From assembly GCA_026724425.1 (NCBI GenBank), contig JAIUCV010000001.1, positions 14,180,556-14,244,555 on the forward strand: a DNA stretch of 64,000 nucleotides, written 5' to 3'. The notes beneath the pieces were generated by a model, which saw nothing but the letters and a program-made list of their open reading frames with translations, made no database searches and had not been told where the DNA came from. This DNA is from Erythrophleum ivorense (lineage: Eukaryota; Streptophyta; Magnoliopsida; Fabales; Fabaceae). Positions 23,864 to 36,500 of this stretch are shown one piece after another. The stretch's first letter is position 1; every line of letters begins with the position of its first letter. The translations under genes and the position numbers were made by a program.

Positions 23864-25384
23864 TACTCAATCTACATACAACATATACTATATCAGGCCA
23901 GGTAAAATTCATTAGATGCAACAGACTTCTAATAATCTGTGTATATCTAGATTGAGCTACCAAATCACCTTTATGTTTTGATAATTGTATGCTAGAATTA
24001 TAAGGAGTGCTTAAAGGAAAGTCATCAAAATGTCTAAATTTTTTAAGAATTTTTTTCACATAATGTTCTTGAGAGAGTAAAATATCATTTTCACTCCTTA
24101 TGATTTTAACACCCAAAATCACTTTTGGTTTATCTTTCACATCAAATTTAGATGCAAAGAAGCTCTTAGTTTTAACAACAACATTCATGGTAGTACCAAA
24201 AATAAGCATGTCATCCACATATAAGCAAATAATCACACAATTATTATTTACAAGTTTTATATAAACACACCTTTCTATTTCAATAGTAGCAAAGCCATCA
24301 CTTGTCAAAATTTAATCCAATTTTTCATGCCATTTTTTAAGTTCTTGTTTTAATCCATATAAAGATTTAATAAGTTTACACACTTTATTTTCTTGTTCAA
24401 GAACGACACATCCTTCAGTTGTACTATATAAATTTCTTCTTCTAAATCACCATTTAAGAAAAGCAGTTTTAACATCCATTTGATAAATATAAAGCTTGTG
24501 AACTAAAGCTAAAGCAATCAGAATTCTTCTGGAACAAATTCTTGTAACTAAAGAAAAAGTATCAAAATAATCAATATTTTATTTTTGAATAAAATTTTTA
24601 GCTATCAACCTAGCTTTATATTTATTAATGAACCTATTAGGATTAAATTTTTTCTTAAAAATCCATTTACAACCAATAGGCTTAGCTGCTAGAGGCAAGT
24701 CTACTAAAAGCCAAGTTTTATTTTGACTAACAGAATCAATTTCATCCTTAAGTGCTTCTTTCCAAAGATGAGTATTTGAAGAAAAAACAGTTTCATAAAA
24801 ATTTACAGGATCATCTTGTATCATATAAATATAAAAATCATTTCTAAAAGAATATTTTTTCCTTTGCCTTTTACTTCTTCTTAAATTTTTAACTAAATTT
24901 TCATTTGAATTTTGTTCAAGAGAAGAAATAGAAATTTCCAATTTTCTAGAATTTTGTTCAATTTTTTAGGAAAAATATGTTTAAAAAATTATCCATCTTT
25001 AGTTTTTATAATAGTGTTATGATCCAAAACATCACTTTTCAAAACTAGAAATCTATAAGCTGCACTTTTCAAAACATACCTTATAAACATACAATAAGAA
25101 GTATTTAACCCAATTTTTTTTTTCTTAAGATTAGGCAAAATTACTTTAGCAAGACACCCCCACACTTTAAAATATTTTAGGTTAGGTACATAACATTTCC
25201 ATAATTCATAAAGTATTTTATTTGATTTCTTATAGGGTATTCTATTTTGTAAGAAAACAAGCAGACAACAAAAATTTACCCCATAAATTATCTGGTGCAG
25301 AAGAACTTAGAAACATAGCATTTATCATCTCTTTTAAAGTTCTATTTTTCCTTTTTGCAATACCATTAGACTCAGGTGAATATG
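23864..25384 (-). pseudogene. Copia integrase C-terminus and reverse transcriptase
   Basis: Going down the minus strand: an integrase tail near 25384-25270 (TPESNGIAKRKNRTLKEM), a linker, then the start of RT at 24941-24579 (LWKEALKDEIDSVSQNKTW, then GCKWIFKKKFNPN). The RT core is at 24308-23864 with an intact catalytic motif YVDDMLIFG. It acts as the polymerase of a cytoplasmic virus-like particle in living relatives. Several stops occur (for instance about 24578 and 24310), and the reading frame ends abruptly in LSRY at the ATATC target site of solo LTR C. The missing 3' part resumes at 20288. Confidence 0.82.
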
Positions 25385-28300
25385 TGTGAACACCGTATTT
25401 TGTCTAGACAAACAACAAAAATAATAACAAAATCAAATTAGCAAATATACAAACAAAAAAAAAAGAAAAGAAAGAAAATAGAAAATTAAGAGAAAATGAA
25501 AAAAACAAACAAAAAATAAAAAAATATTAAATTAAAAGCTTTGGAAAACAATAAAAATAACAAAAATAAAAAAAAGTATAAAGAAAAAAACAAAAAAATA
25601 AAAAAATTATTAAACTAAAAGCTTTGGCAAACAATTAAAAAAAAGAGAAAAAAAAAACCCAAAGCCTTAAAAAAAAGGAAAAAGGATGAAATTGTAAGAG
25701 ATTGAAAAAAGGAAAAATCAAAAAGGAAAAAGAAAAGAAAAAAAAAAAGAGAAGGAAATGTAGAATTTTTCGGTTACAAATTCTGTACAGGCTTATTAAC
25801 CTAATTTTAGAAACCCAAGCAAAACAAGACTTCTCAGACAAAAGGAAACAAAAAAAATAGGGCCAATCTGAAGCCCAAATCCTCCTCCCCAAAGCAGGCC
25901 CATTTTATTAAGCCCTAGCCAAATTCCCTTTTCTTTGGCGTGGCTCAACTCTGGAAGGAACGGAGAGAAGTGAACACAAAAAGGAACTGCAGAATAGACA
26001 GGAGGCAGAGAACAGAGCATGAAAACGGAAAGAATTGTCCAGCCTATCAGAGGGTCTGAATGGAGCAGTTCCTAGTGAGGGGCTCAAGGAGTTGACCTCC
26101 TCCTCGTGTCGCCTTCACCATGGTAGGCCGGGAGAAAGAAACGAAAAGCGGGGAAAGGAGAGATAGGAATGAATCGATAAAGCAAGGGAGATACGAGAGA
26201 ACGGGAGGAGTTTTCGGGATTTGAGGGTGAATGGCAGGAGGAGCCCGAGAACAGAGAAGGAAGGTTCAGTGAAGGATGGGAGATTTTCGGATTCAGAAAG
26301 AGGGAGGAAAAAGAATAGGGGAAGTGAGAGATCGATGGAAGGGGAGGCTAAGAGTACTAGGAACGAAGAAATGAGCAAAAATTGAAGATTGGGTTCAAGC
26401 TAGGGTGAATGGAAGGAAAGGGATCGAAGCAGGAGCATGAGAGGAAGAGTGGGGATTCGGGAGAGAAGGAGCCAGAGACAGAGGCTAAAAAAAAAAGGGA
26501 AGGAGAGATAGAAAATAAAAAGGGGTTGAGAGAGGAAGCAGAAAGGGGGAGATGTCTTCTGATTTGGGGAATAGAGAGTAAGGAACATAATGAAAAAACT
26601 GAGAAAGGAAAGACTAAGAGAACCAAGATAGAAGGATGAAGGTAAGGCACGCCTTCTTGGATTCTTGGTAATGTCCCTTTTTGTTTTCTTTTGAGTTTCA
26701 GAAATAATCTAATTTGAACCCTGGTCAATGGGAAGCTTATTCTGTTGTGATTGTGGATTGTTTGCTGGAAAGTTTGGGGAGGATAGATAATCTTGTACAA
26801 TATGGTATATGTTTGGAATAGTTGTGTATTGATGGTTCCTAATATGACCTGATAGTTTTGTTTAGTCCTATGAAAAGCTTGATATAGAACTTGGCCTGTT
26901 CCTTAGTATATAATTGTACCTTCAGTTTCTGTCCTGTGATTAGTAAAGAGCTGTTCTTCATGTTTAAGCCATGGTGTGAAGTTTCCATGAATAAGCTTGA
27001 CTCTGCTTAATTGTCTCATGTTATTATAAGTCATCTGATAATTTTCCTGGGCCTATTAATGTTCTTTGTTGCACAGTGGGGCAATGTTGAGTTATAATGG
27101 TTTATTCCTTTACTTTGGTCATGCATTGCTAATAAGGAGCTGTTCGAAAATGTCTTGAGTTTTGCTTGTGTTTTGTGATGCAGAAATGATGTTGATTATA
27201 TAATGTTACTTTTTATATATATATATAACCTATGTCACCTTTGATTCCATTTCCGTTGCCAAGAATGAAATGATTAAGTAGCTATTAATCTGTTGTTATT
27301 CTGCATTTGAAATCAGTTTAAGCTTCCACATAAGCAATGCCAATCATTTCATTGATTCGTGATACCTAGTGGGTTTGGTATATGGAGTCCACTATTCCAA
27401 TGATTCTTTTGTGAATTGGGACATAGTGGAACTTCACTTGAAATGATTTCCTCACAAAATCATATTTTACAGTTGTGACTAATTCCTTCGCTTTTGTTCC
27501 TTTTTCATTGAGCTTCACCGGGGAGGAGGAATTGGACTAAGGAGGCTTATTAGAGGTTGTTCAAAGGATAAGGAAGAAACCAGAGAGAAAACATCACTGG
27601 CTTTTGATATGGAAGTCTATTTTCATTCTTGGGACTCAACAAGGTGGAGCCATATATGGAGCATGAGGCAATTGAGTAGGGAAGTCTCTCATCAATTCAA
27701 TAAGAGGAATGAGACGGTAAAGCCACATAAAGCTTGGCAAAACATACAGAGTTCATCATCGATCCAACTAAAAGAACAAGAGGCAATTGAATCCTAATTA
27801 TGTAATTTCTCCTTTTACCCTTGTACATGCTTAAAGAATGGCATATTGAATTCTGGCTGAACACCTGACACCCACTCTCACAAGTTGTTGTTTGCTTTTG
27901 ATTCTTTGATCTTTGTATTTTTCTTATGTTATTTTAGAATAGTCGTGTGAGATTTTATATCTCCTCAGGCACATAGAAATAAACCTAAGGATCACATGAG
28001 GCAACAAGCTTCCTTGGCATCTATTAGGTATTCAATGTATGTTTTAATATGTTTAGGTTTCAAAGGCCCTCATCAAATATTTCTTTAAAGAAAAAAAAGG
28101 AATTAAAAAAAAACAAACAAAAACAAAAAGGATTAAAGATGAAGGGAGAGAGAAAAGAAAATTAAATGAACTTTTTGAATTTAGAAGTTAAATCTTGAGT
28201 AACCAAAATTTTTTTAAGAGTTTTATTTCCTAAAAAAAACAATAAAACACAAAAATATAAAAACAACAAGAAGAGTAAAAAAAGAAAAGAAAAGCGTGAA

Positions 28301-29604
28301 GTATGCCTCAAAAATCAAATAAAATAATCAACGATTAAAGATATTTTTGTTAAAATCGAGTTGGGCCTTAAAAAGTTGTCTCTCTCAAAGATTCTTTTAT
28401 CAAGATAAAGATAAAAAAAATTCAAAAAAATCCAAAAAAAGTTAAAAGAACAAAAAACTAATTAAGAAACTAAGAGGTAATATATATATATATATATATA
28501 AAGAAAAAGAAAAATGAAAGGAAAAGATCAATAAAAAAAGAGAAAAAAAATGAAAATAAAAAGGAAAAATAAACTGGAAGTGCAAGGAAGTTAAAGAAGT
28601 AAAATTAACTCTACCTTTAGTAAATCAAACATATCATCCTATTCTAAATTTGTTTTATTTACTAAAGGGAAAAGTAATTTTTACTTTTTTTGTCTTTTCA
28701 CCAAAAATACATTAATAAATAACAAAAATCAATCAAAAAACCAAAACAAAAAAAATGACAAAAAAAAGAAAAAATCAAACAATAATTATTAGAAACAAAA
28801 AACAAAACAAAAACAAAAAGGTTCAAAAAAAAGGAAGAAACAAAAAAAACCAAATAATAATAATAATAAACAAAAAAGGAGGAGAGAAGAAGTGGAGAGA
28901 GTAAAATTAATTTGGTCTTTTGCAAATAAAAACCCATCAACCAATTTTAAATTCATTTTGCTTGTAAAAATCTAAATGATTTTTATTCTCTTCCTCTTTA
29001 CAAAAACAAAAAAAAAACACTAACCAAAGCACAGGTTTCAACCATTCGAACTACGTGGACTTTGATCCCTCTCGAAGGGTACGTAGGTTCTAGGCTTTCA
29101 TCTTAGATCAAGCCTGTCCTTGTAAATAAAATTTTCTTTTCAATTTGCATTTTCTTAATTTCTTTTCTTTTATTTTGATTTTCTAATTTTGTTTCTTTAA
29201 TTTCTTTCTTCCTTTTTATTTTTAATTTCATTTCTTTTATTTCTATCTCTTATTTTGCATGTGATTTGTAGGGAGAATCAAAATAAATTAAACGCCGTAT
29301 TAATTTTGCATAACTAAGTTAGGGTAATCATTCTTAGCAATGGGTGTTGTAGGGTGACTAACACTTTTTCCACTCACAATCGACTCCCGGATCCATTTTC
29401 TAGTTCGTAGACCATTTTCTAAACCAAAAAGGTTTTTTCCAAAATTTTGTCTTTTCAAAAAATAAAAATTTGGTGGCAACTCTACTATTTATTTTTAATT
29501 TTGATTTCAGTTTTTATTTTCTTTGAAAATTGAATCGAAATTTCTTTCTATTTTTAATTTTAATTTCAGTTTGGCACCACACAATCGCATTTTCGGGTGT
29601 GACA
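25385..29604 (+). mobile_element. Solo LTR of Tat/Ogre-like Ty3/gypsy element
   Basis: Starts TGTGAACACCGTATTTTGTC, ends TTTTCGGGTGTGACA; 4220 bp, with perfect 5-bp target duplication ATATG at 25380-25384 and 29605-29609. Near the 3' end it carries phrases typical of Tat/Ogre-type LTRs: GAACTACGTGGACTTTGATC and GGGTACGTAGG (29048-29090), ACAATCGACTCCCGGATCC (about 29377) and TTTGGTGGCAACTCTA (about 29469). No gag or pol is inside, so it is read as a solo LTR. Composition is unusual: A- and purine-rich plus strand at 25440-25760, 26120-26640 and 28080-28870. An imperfect 300-bp duplication lies at about 28600-28990. ORFs on either strand here are low-complexity artefacts. Confidence 0.8.
28480..28501. 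repeat. (TA)n microsatellite
   Basis: About ten TA dinucleotides within the A-rich part of the Tat/Ogre-like LTR. Smaller TA runs occur at 27211-27227 and 18671-18690. Confidence 0.9.
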
Positions 29605-30212
29605 ATATGGAGGAGTTATTTCATGAATAATTCCCTTTTTTCACAAAAATCATTTAATAAAACATATTCTCCTCCTTTATCCAACCTTATTCTTTTAATC
29701 CTCCTATTTAGTTGATTTTCTACCTCTGTCTTATGCAAAAAAAAGTTGTCAAACGCTTCATCTTTATTTCTCAATAAATACACTTTAGTATATCTTGAAA
29801 AATCATCAATAAAAGTAATATAATACTTTTTACCACCTTTAGTCATTGTTTGTTTTAAATTACCTAAATTAGTGTGTATTAAAGAAAGAAATTTAGCTTC
29901 TTTTATGCAGAAAAATGTGATTTTTTAGTTAACTTAGCTTTCATATATACTTCACATTTGTTTAAACAATCATTTTTAAGAATATAAGACATACTAATGT
30001 GTCCTGATCATTGTTCAAACCAAGTTGTTGCATTTTATTAATATAAGACATACTAATGTGTCCTAATCTAGCATGTCGCACATCAAATGAATCAATCATA
30101 TAAACAAGCAAGTAAGCAGAAGAGGATATATTTTCATTCATTCAAGCAACATTCAATACAAATAATCCCTAGTTACAATAACCCTTTCCGCACAAAACAT
30201 TATTTTTTGCCA
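29605..30212 (-). pseudogene. Copia integrase N-terminal and core part
   Basis: A minus-strand open segment at 29616-29846 encodes YYITFIDDFSRYTKVYLL and IKRIRLDKGGEYVLLND. These are the two catalytic-domain blocks of copia integrase around the first and second Asp of the DDE triad, although the second reads RLDKGGEY where RSDRGGEY is usual. The region between 29850 and 30212 holds the decayed zinc-binding part. The remainder of integrase is on the other side of the 25385-29604 insertion. Confidence 0.78.
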
Positions 30213-30488
30213 TCAAAATTTTGTCAAATTCAAATAACACTTTAACCACAGCCTTTCCCAATAAAGCTCAGAAATTAAGTTTGCTCTAACATCAAGTACA
30301 TGCAAAACATCATTAAGAGCCAAGGTCTTTTTGGATGTGAGTTTAAGAACCACTTTTCCTTTCCCAAGAACTTTTGTAGTTTGGGAATCAATAAGATAAA
30401 TATAGTCTTCTCCTTCCTTTATAGGATCATAGGAGGTAAACATTTCCTTATTTGCATAGATGTGCTTCGTAGCCCTAGAGTCTACCAC
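30213..30488 (-). pseudogene. Copia aspartic protease
   Basis: The minus strand encodes VDSRATKHIYANKEMFTSY followed by GKGKVVLKLTSKKTLALNDV, the standard copia protease region. The catalytic DSG triad has become DSR. A TAG stop immediately precedes the domain, where related elements usually have a Trp codon. The domain normally cleaves the gag-pol polyprotein inside the virus-like particle; this copy cannot. Confidence 0.82.
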
Positions 30489-31440
30489 CTACTTTCTCAC
30501 ATCGGAGACAACGAGAGCTTGAGAAGTAACCGCAACAATGACCTCATCATCATTGTTTTCATCTCCTTGAACCAAATTTATATTTGGCTTAGGAGGATTA
30601 TTATTTCTAGCCCTCTTTTTACATTGAATAGCATGATGCCCTGGCTTGCCACAAACAAAGAAATTGCTCTTCTTTTTGAACTTGGGGTTAGAATTCTTAG
30701 GTTTGTAATCAGGTTTTTTATGATAATCATACCTCTTGTTGTACGGCTTTGTCTCCACCTAATTTTTCTTTGAGGCTATTTCCTTCCCCTTTGTAGCCCA
30801 AATTTCCTTTCGGCTGGTGTCTTTGATGATGATACAAGTGATGAGATCTGACAATTACAATTGCTTCTACTTGTGTTTGAGTTACTGTTTGTAGTCTTTC
30901 CATGAATCTGGCAGTTTCTCAATCAGGATCCCAACTACAAATTCATCTGAAAGGTTGATCTTCTCAGCATGGAGTTTTTCTAGCAACTTATGGTATTCAT
31001 TGATTTATAGTTTAATGTCTTTGTCTTCGGACATCTCCCATCGGCAGTAATTTCTAATCACAAATTTCTTGTTTTCAGTATCCTCAGCAGTGTACTTTGT
31101 GATTAGCAATTCTTAGATTTTGTTGCCTTCCTTATAGACACAATAGACATCAAACAAATCATCAACTAATGTGCTAATGATAGTATGCCTGCATACCTTG
31201 TTGGCATAAGCCCAAATATCTTTCTGGGCTTGATCAGCATCTATAGTAGGCTCGGTTTGAGTGAGAACCATAGCAACTCCATACATGTCCAGCACCAAAA
31301 AAATATGTTCTTGCCACCGTTTGAAGTTCTAGCCATCAACACCTAAATTTTTAAGATGTTTGGGAATAGCTTAGGAAGTGGCATTGCAATATGCACAAAG
31401 GCAATAGCAGCACCACTGCCAATAACCTCACCAGAAACAG
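30489..31440 (-). pseudogene. Copia gag
   Basis: Nucleocapsid-like gag pieces on the minus strand. 31113-31298 contains ANKVCRHTIISTLVDDLFDV, the alpha-helical gag domain of copia elements. 30489-30758 contains the zinc knuckle FVCGKPGHHAIQCKKR, which has Cys-X2-Cys-X4-His-X4-Cys spacing only if its first Cys, upstream in the normal motif, is replaced; here FF precedes VCG, so one ligand appears lost. Stops separate the pieces. This is the 5' end of the coding region next to the 5' LTR at 31509. Confidence 0.78.
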
Positions 31441-31508
31441 TAGCAATAATGTTGGCAGCATCGAAATTATAATAGCAGCATCACAATGTGACTCCATAAT
31501 TTTTAAAA

Positions 31509-32235
31509 TGTTAACTACAAATCACAATGACGTTAGAAAAATCGATCCAAATCGCCCCCAAAGACACTATCCTTAAGAGTTATTCCGGCACAGCTCGGCA
31601 ACTCCCCAAGATTAAATGAACCCTTCCAATAGAAATTTGCAATGAAACAAAATAGCAGAGAATGAAAACTTAACACAAAAAGGAGGAGAGAAGATAGATA
31701 GCTCAATGGCTCAGTGTGTCTTGAACTGCACGATGCACTGCCTTTTATAGGCTGAGGATGCAAACAAGAACGTTGGGCAGTGTTAAAAATGATTAATGGC
31801 AGCTTAATCACAGTTTAATGAAATTTGTTTTGAACATTGGGATTAAAAGCAAAAAAAAAAAGAAACCGTTTCTAAATGTTGGGACTAAAACTAATTAAAG
31901 AAAAACTAAATTGGTAACTAAAGGCTTCAATGTCCAATAACGTAAGGTCCCAAATTCAAAACTAATAAAATAAGAATTTCCTGGTAAGCCTAGTTATACA
32001 AAATAAAAATGCCCAGTACTACATCTAACTCGCGTGCAAAGGGGAATCGGAGATTTTCAACTGCATTGCCCCTGCGTTGGCCCGTTGTTATGCACGCAAG
32101 CTCACTCCTCTTCTTGGCCCATTCACTTACCTAATATCATATCTTAATATATATACACTGAGGCTCTCTCTATTCTAAGCAATGTAAGACTCTCTTCTTT
32201 TGACACACACACATATGTATTCCATACTTCCAACA
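31509..32235 (-). repeat. Copia 5' LTR
   Basis: Matches 10386-11101 along its length: ACACTATCCTTAAGAGTTAT (31565), GATAGATAGCTCAATGGCTC (31693), TATA box on the minus strand (CCTTTTATAGG at 31741-31752), CATACTTCCAACA at its outer end (32235). The next five bases, ATAAC, are the probable target duplication. No clear tRNA primer-binding site is visible just inside it. Confidence 0.85.
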
Positions 32236-32240
32236 ATAAC

Positions 32241-33541
32241 TACCATTACTTTTTATAGTAGCTTAGTACCTACACACTAACAAAAGATTACCAATACATT
32301 CTCAAGTCATCGTCAACACAATAAGAAATTGTTACCGGTTGTTACATGCACCTAATTCATTAACATAGACCGTAGATGGATTGGAACTTTTGTCAAGGTA
32401 TTTAATATTTATTGATGAGTTGTTGCATGGGCATCCCCTGTCAACATTGTTGCAAAGCGTGTTACTTTTGCAAAGTCAACGTTGATAGTTGAATTTTGCT
32501 CCTCTTAATGCTATGTTAGCTGGATAACACTTTTCAATCAAGTCCATTTTAGGTTAAAGATGTCGATTGTTTAATGATTTGCTTTAGTTAATACTGAATA
32601 CGGATATATAAAATCTTGTAAATAATTTTTTACTCAGCTCATAAAAAAAAATTTTAATACAAATTTCTTCTAAAAAAATAACAATCATGTAATGAAAACA
32701 TTTACATATTATATTTTTGTTAGAGAATTTAATAATAACTATTCAAAATATTTTACTTAAATTTTATTATTTTATGATTTTTTTTTTGGCTCTTATTCTC
32801 ACCTGTACTACAAACAAGGAGTTGTGCGTGTGGCTGGTTTTGTTCTCACCTTTTTATTTTCAATAATAAATACAAAATATACCAAAACAGCTTTTAAGAA
32901 TCACATAAAATAACGTTTGAAATTTTTTCTTCCAGATCAACAGTTCCTTTCTAAAATTTAAAAATTAATGTTGAGCGTGTAATATGGAAAACTTCATCAG
33001 AGAAAAGCCAAGTTCAGAAATTTAAAAAAAAAAAGAAAAAAACTTGATCGATTTTTTTAAAATAAAAAAAAAATTTATTGAAGATTTTATGATAGATGGA
33101 TTGGGACTTTTGTCATGGTATCTTGTTAGGAAGGCATCTCTGTTAACGAGATGTTATTCCGACCCAATTTAAAAAATTTTACTGATCAAAGCCTATAATA
33201 ATAATTGATGAAAATCTAACACGCACAAATGTAAGAAGTCAAAAGGCGGCCTGAGAACTAGAAAGCCAATTTGAATTGTATTATTTACGTTCTACTGATC
33301 CCCCGACAACGAAAAAAGCACCAATTTATTGTTTTTATTGACATTTCAAATATAATATCCAAACAAGATTCTTTTCAATCATTCTTAAAAATTAAAAATC
33401 CTTTCCTAAAAAACAAAAGCAAAAGAAATGCAATTAACAAATAGAAATAGAAAAAAAAATTAATGCACACTTTGGGTAAAAAATAAATTGAAGTAGAAGT
33501 AGTAACTTTAAATATTGAAACAAATTTGCTGCTGCTTTGAT
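32241..33541. other. Intergenic AT-rich sequence 3' of the laccase copy
   Basis: No gene is seen. A diverged direct repeat is present: AGATGGATTGGAACTTTTGTC (about 32386) and AGATGGATTGGGACTTTTGTC (about 33092), each followed by a GGCATC phrase. The last few hundred bases would contain the laccase 3' untranslated region; no strong polyadenylation signal was pinned down. Confidence 0.5.
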
Positions 33542-36500
33542 TTAATAGCATCGTGGCATGTCCGGTGGTGGTGGCAGCGTCTGCTCCTCTGGATTGTTAC
33601 CATTTTTCACAATGAAAGTCATAGCCATACTCCATGTCACATGACGCTCTAAATGGCAGTGCATGAACCATACACCTATAAAAGAAAATTATCAAAAGAA
33701 AATCAGCATTCGGGGTAGAAAAATCAACAAGAGATTGAATAATCTATAATGTAAACCAACATTTGGCCCATGAAAAATGCATATTCTATTAATTTAGTTC
33801 TTAGAAGATAATTATCATTTTTTACTCCTAATATTTCAAAAAATCCATCAATATAGTCTTGTTGCACACTAAGTTAATAGTGAATTTGATAAGATTATAT
33901 TGATGAGTTTTTGTCCTTGAATCTTTCATGACTACATTGATAGAACATGTATCATTTAAAGATTTAAAAGATAGTCCACTTTAAATTATAGTAATGTAAT
34001 ATACCTGGGTTTTTGGCCCTGAATCTTATTTTGACCCAACCATTTTTGGGTATAGCTATAGTGTTTTGATAAGGAGGATCAACAAGATTATAGATCAAAG
34101 GGTCCTTGTCTTTGTCAAAGTTCCCAAATCCCCATCCCACCACATAGAAACTATGCCCATGGAGATGCATGGGGTGCTCTGTCCCAGCTTGCAAGTTAGT
34201 CCCTTGAAGAACAATCTCCACTGTAGAGTTATACTCAAGCACCTTCACCTCTGTATCTACACTAGGAGTCTCTAAGAACGCAGGCAGAGTTTCAGCATCA
34301 GCAGTAAAATCAAAAAACAAAGGAGGCTCATCGGGGAAATTTTCCCTATAAACACCAGTAATATTGTTGTAGTAAGCCTGCAAAATGTTATTGCCTGGAG
34401 GCAATTTGAAGCTTATGTTGTTCATGCTCGCTGAGAGACGTGTTGCATTTTCGCACGTTGAACATGGCAATGAATTAACAGATTCTGTGAAGAATAGATG
34501 CGTGCTTATCTCTAATGGCACATCTATAGGGTGGTTCTCATCTGCTAAGCTTCTGAGTTGGCTTATGAGGTTGGTGGAGGCATTGGTGTTTTTCGAGTCT
34601 GGAAGGAAAGGTAAGGAAGGGGTAGTTGAAGTTGGGATGTACTTTCCTTTGTATTGAACAATAGCAGTGGCAGTGGTGGAATCAAATGTAACACCAGCTG
34701 CACTGGAATAAGCTGTGGCAGCCATGTAATAGTGGTCTAATGGTTGGTTTGCTTCTAGTAAGACATCCATAGTTTGTCCAGGATAGATTGTGATGTAATC
34801 TACTTTCACTGGCTTTGTGTAGCTTCCATCTGTTCCTACCACTGTGAGTTTATGTTTTGCGATGGCAAAGAAATGATTATTGTCAACTACGGCATTGACA
34901 ATTCGGAGAAGATAGGTTTTGCCATACTCTACCGTAAGCTTGAAAGTTCCTGCATTGAATAAATTCAAATATGTAATTCCGTGTCACAGGATTCTTACAT
35001 CACACTCCTTTTAACTTAACTAATTCTTATAAAATATTTTTTTAATGACAATGTTTTTTTTCTCATACCAAATATGCAATCCTTCATACTATGGACTAAG
35101 GTATTTTATACTTCGATATCCAATATTATAGTATCCAAAATACTAAGCAATGAGAGCTAAAAATCTACCTATACCTGCTATAACAAATAAAACGGTTAAA
35201 TTATTCTTTTATTTTTTATAATGTCACTCAATTTTCAATTTAATATTTATAGTTTAAAACTTTGTACTTGAATCCTGATATTTAAAATTTTTTCATTGAA
35301 TTCCCATCATTAAACTTCTATTTGTATGCCATTAAATTTCACTAATATAGCAACTATAGACATATTGTCAATCCAAATATTCATGATTTAAATCAAATTA
35401 TCCAAATCACTTAACATATTTCGCATCACATATTATACATGTGAGTTTATTTTATTTCATTATCTAATTTTACTATTTTATTGGCAATAAATAATGCATT
35501 TTTTAGCCTCATGACACAGAGACTAAATTAAAAATTCTTAAATTATGAGAACTCGATTATAAATTTTTAAATTATAAAAATCAATTTTAAAATTCAAAAA
35601 ACTATGTGAACCTGAAGAATAATTAATCAAATAAAATCAGGCATGTTATATTTCTTACCAGACTTTGAGCATGGATACAGATCCCCAGGTTGGCCGTTGA
35701 TAGTATAAGCATCTGAAATATTGGGGTCTTGTCCATTTGCTCGAAATTCATCGTAAACCTCAGCAATATCACTCTTCCACTACTCTCCTGCATTGACAAG
35801 TCACAATTAGCACTCAGCACCTCATCTAAGCAATTTTCTTATTTAAATTACCCATTGAATTATACTATATATATGTACCTAATATGATGGGGACCTCTGC
35901 ATGTGGTTTTGGAAAAGGGTAGGTAGTTCCTGGCTTCGGTTTAACGACAATAGCCCCATGAACGGCGGCTCGAGAATAGTCACTATGAGCATGCCACCAT
36001 AGAGTGCCTTGGCTAAACTTTCCACCTGGTCGAATGGGGCACTGTGTGATGTACTCAGGACCATCTGACCATGGATATCTTGGAAGGTTCACTCCATGCC
36101 TGCATATAGTTTCAAGTTAAATTTTGAGCTAAATAATGTTAAATTTCTTCATAAAAGAGAATAAACAGAGTAATTTATAGGTGTATTATTTTACAAAACA
36201 ATATCATAAAACACAAATAACATTTTAATTTTTGAATTAAGCAAGTCACAAATTAGTTGCTCTGCCTGTTTTAGCTTATTTGTTGATATTTGTTTTTCAA
36301 ATATTTTATTTTTCACGATTGTGCATAAACGACTCGTTTTGGCTCACAGATTAAACAAATCGACCCAAATTTAGACAAACTTATTTTTAAATGGTGATGT
36401 TGTAGTTGGCTAGACAATGATTAATAAAAGGAAGACAGCTTTTACCAATGAATGGTGATGTTGTAGTTGGCCCTGTTATAGACGTCAACAATGATAGTTT

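Larger units (their letters stand above)
10386..32235 (-). mobile_element. Ty1/copia retrotransposon, expanded by three nested insertions
   Basis: A single minus-strand element with LTRs of 716 bp (10386-11101) and 727 bp (31509-32235), both TGTTA...CCAACA when read on the plus strand. Probable target duplication ATAAT/ATAAC (10381-10385, 32236-32240) has one mismatch. In transcription order it contains gag (about 31440-30489), protease (30488-30213), integrase (to 25000), RT (to 20160) and RNase H (19856-20160, then 11640-11800). Removing the insertions at 11804-19855, 20294-23858 and 25385-29604 leaves a unit of about 6 kb, ordinary for copia. All domains contain stops or altered motifs, and the two LTRs differ at roughly one base in eight by eye, so the element is old and inactive. 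Confidence 0.88.

Noticed and set aside
25635..26800. A group of minus-strand ORFs rich in Phe, Ser and Leu (up to 147 codons)
   Set aside because: Their composition is the direct result of the purine-rich plus strand in the Tat/Ogre-like LTR; several overlap in different frames, and none has a domain.
28698..28940. 80-codon hydrophobic ORF suggesting a transmembrane protein
   Set aside because: Low-complexity A-rich repeat within an LTR, read on the opposite strand.
32386..33130. Diverged direct repeat AGATGGATTGG(A/G)ACTTTTGTC flanking about 0.7 kb
   Set aside because: The repeats are too short and too diverged to define an LTR pair; no TG...CA ends, PBS or coding sequence lie between them.
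33964..34968. A 334-codon ORF taken as a stand-alone cupredoxin gene
   Set aside because: It is exon 5 of the laccase copy (34005-34949) extended into both flanking introns; the splice sites and neighbouring exons account for it.
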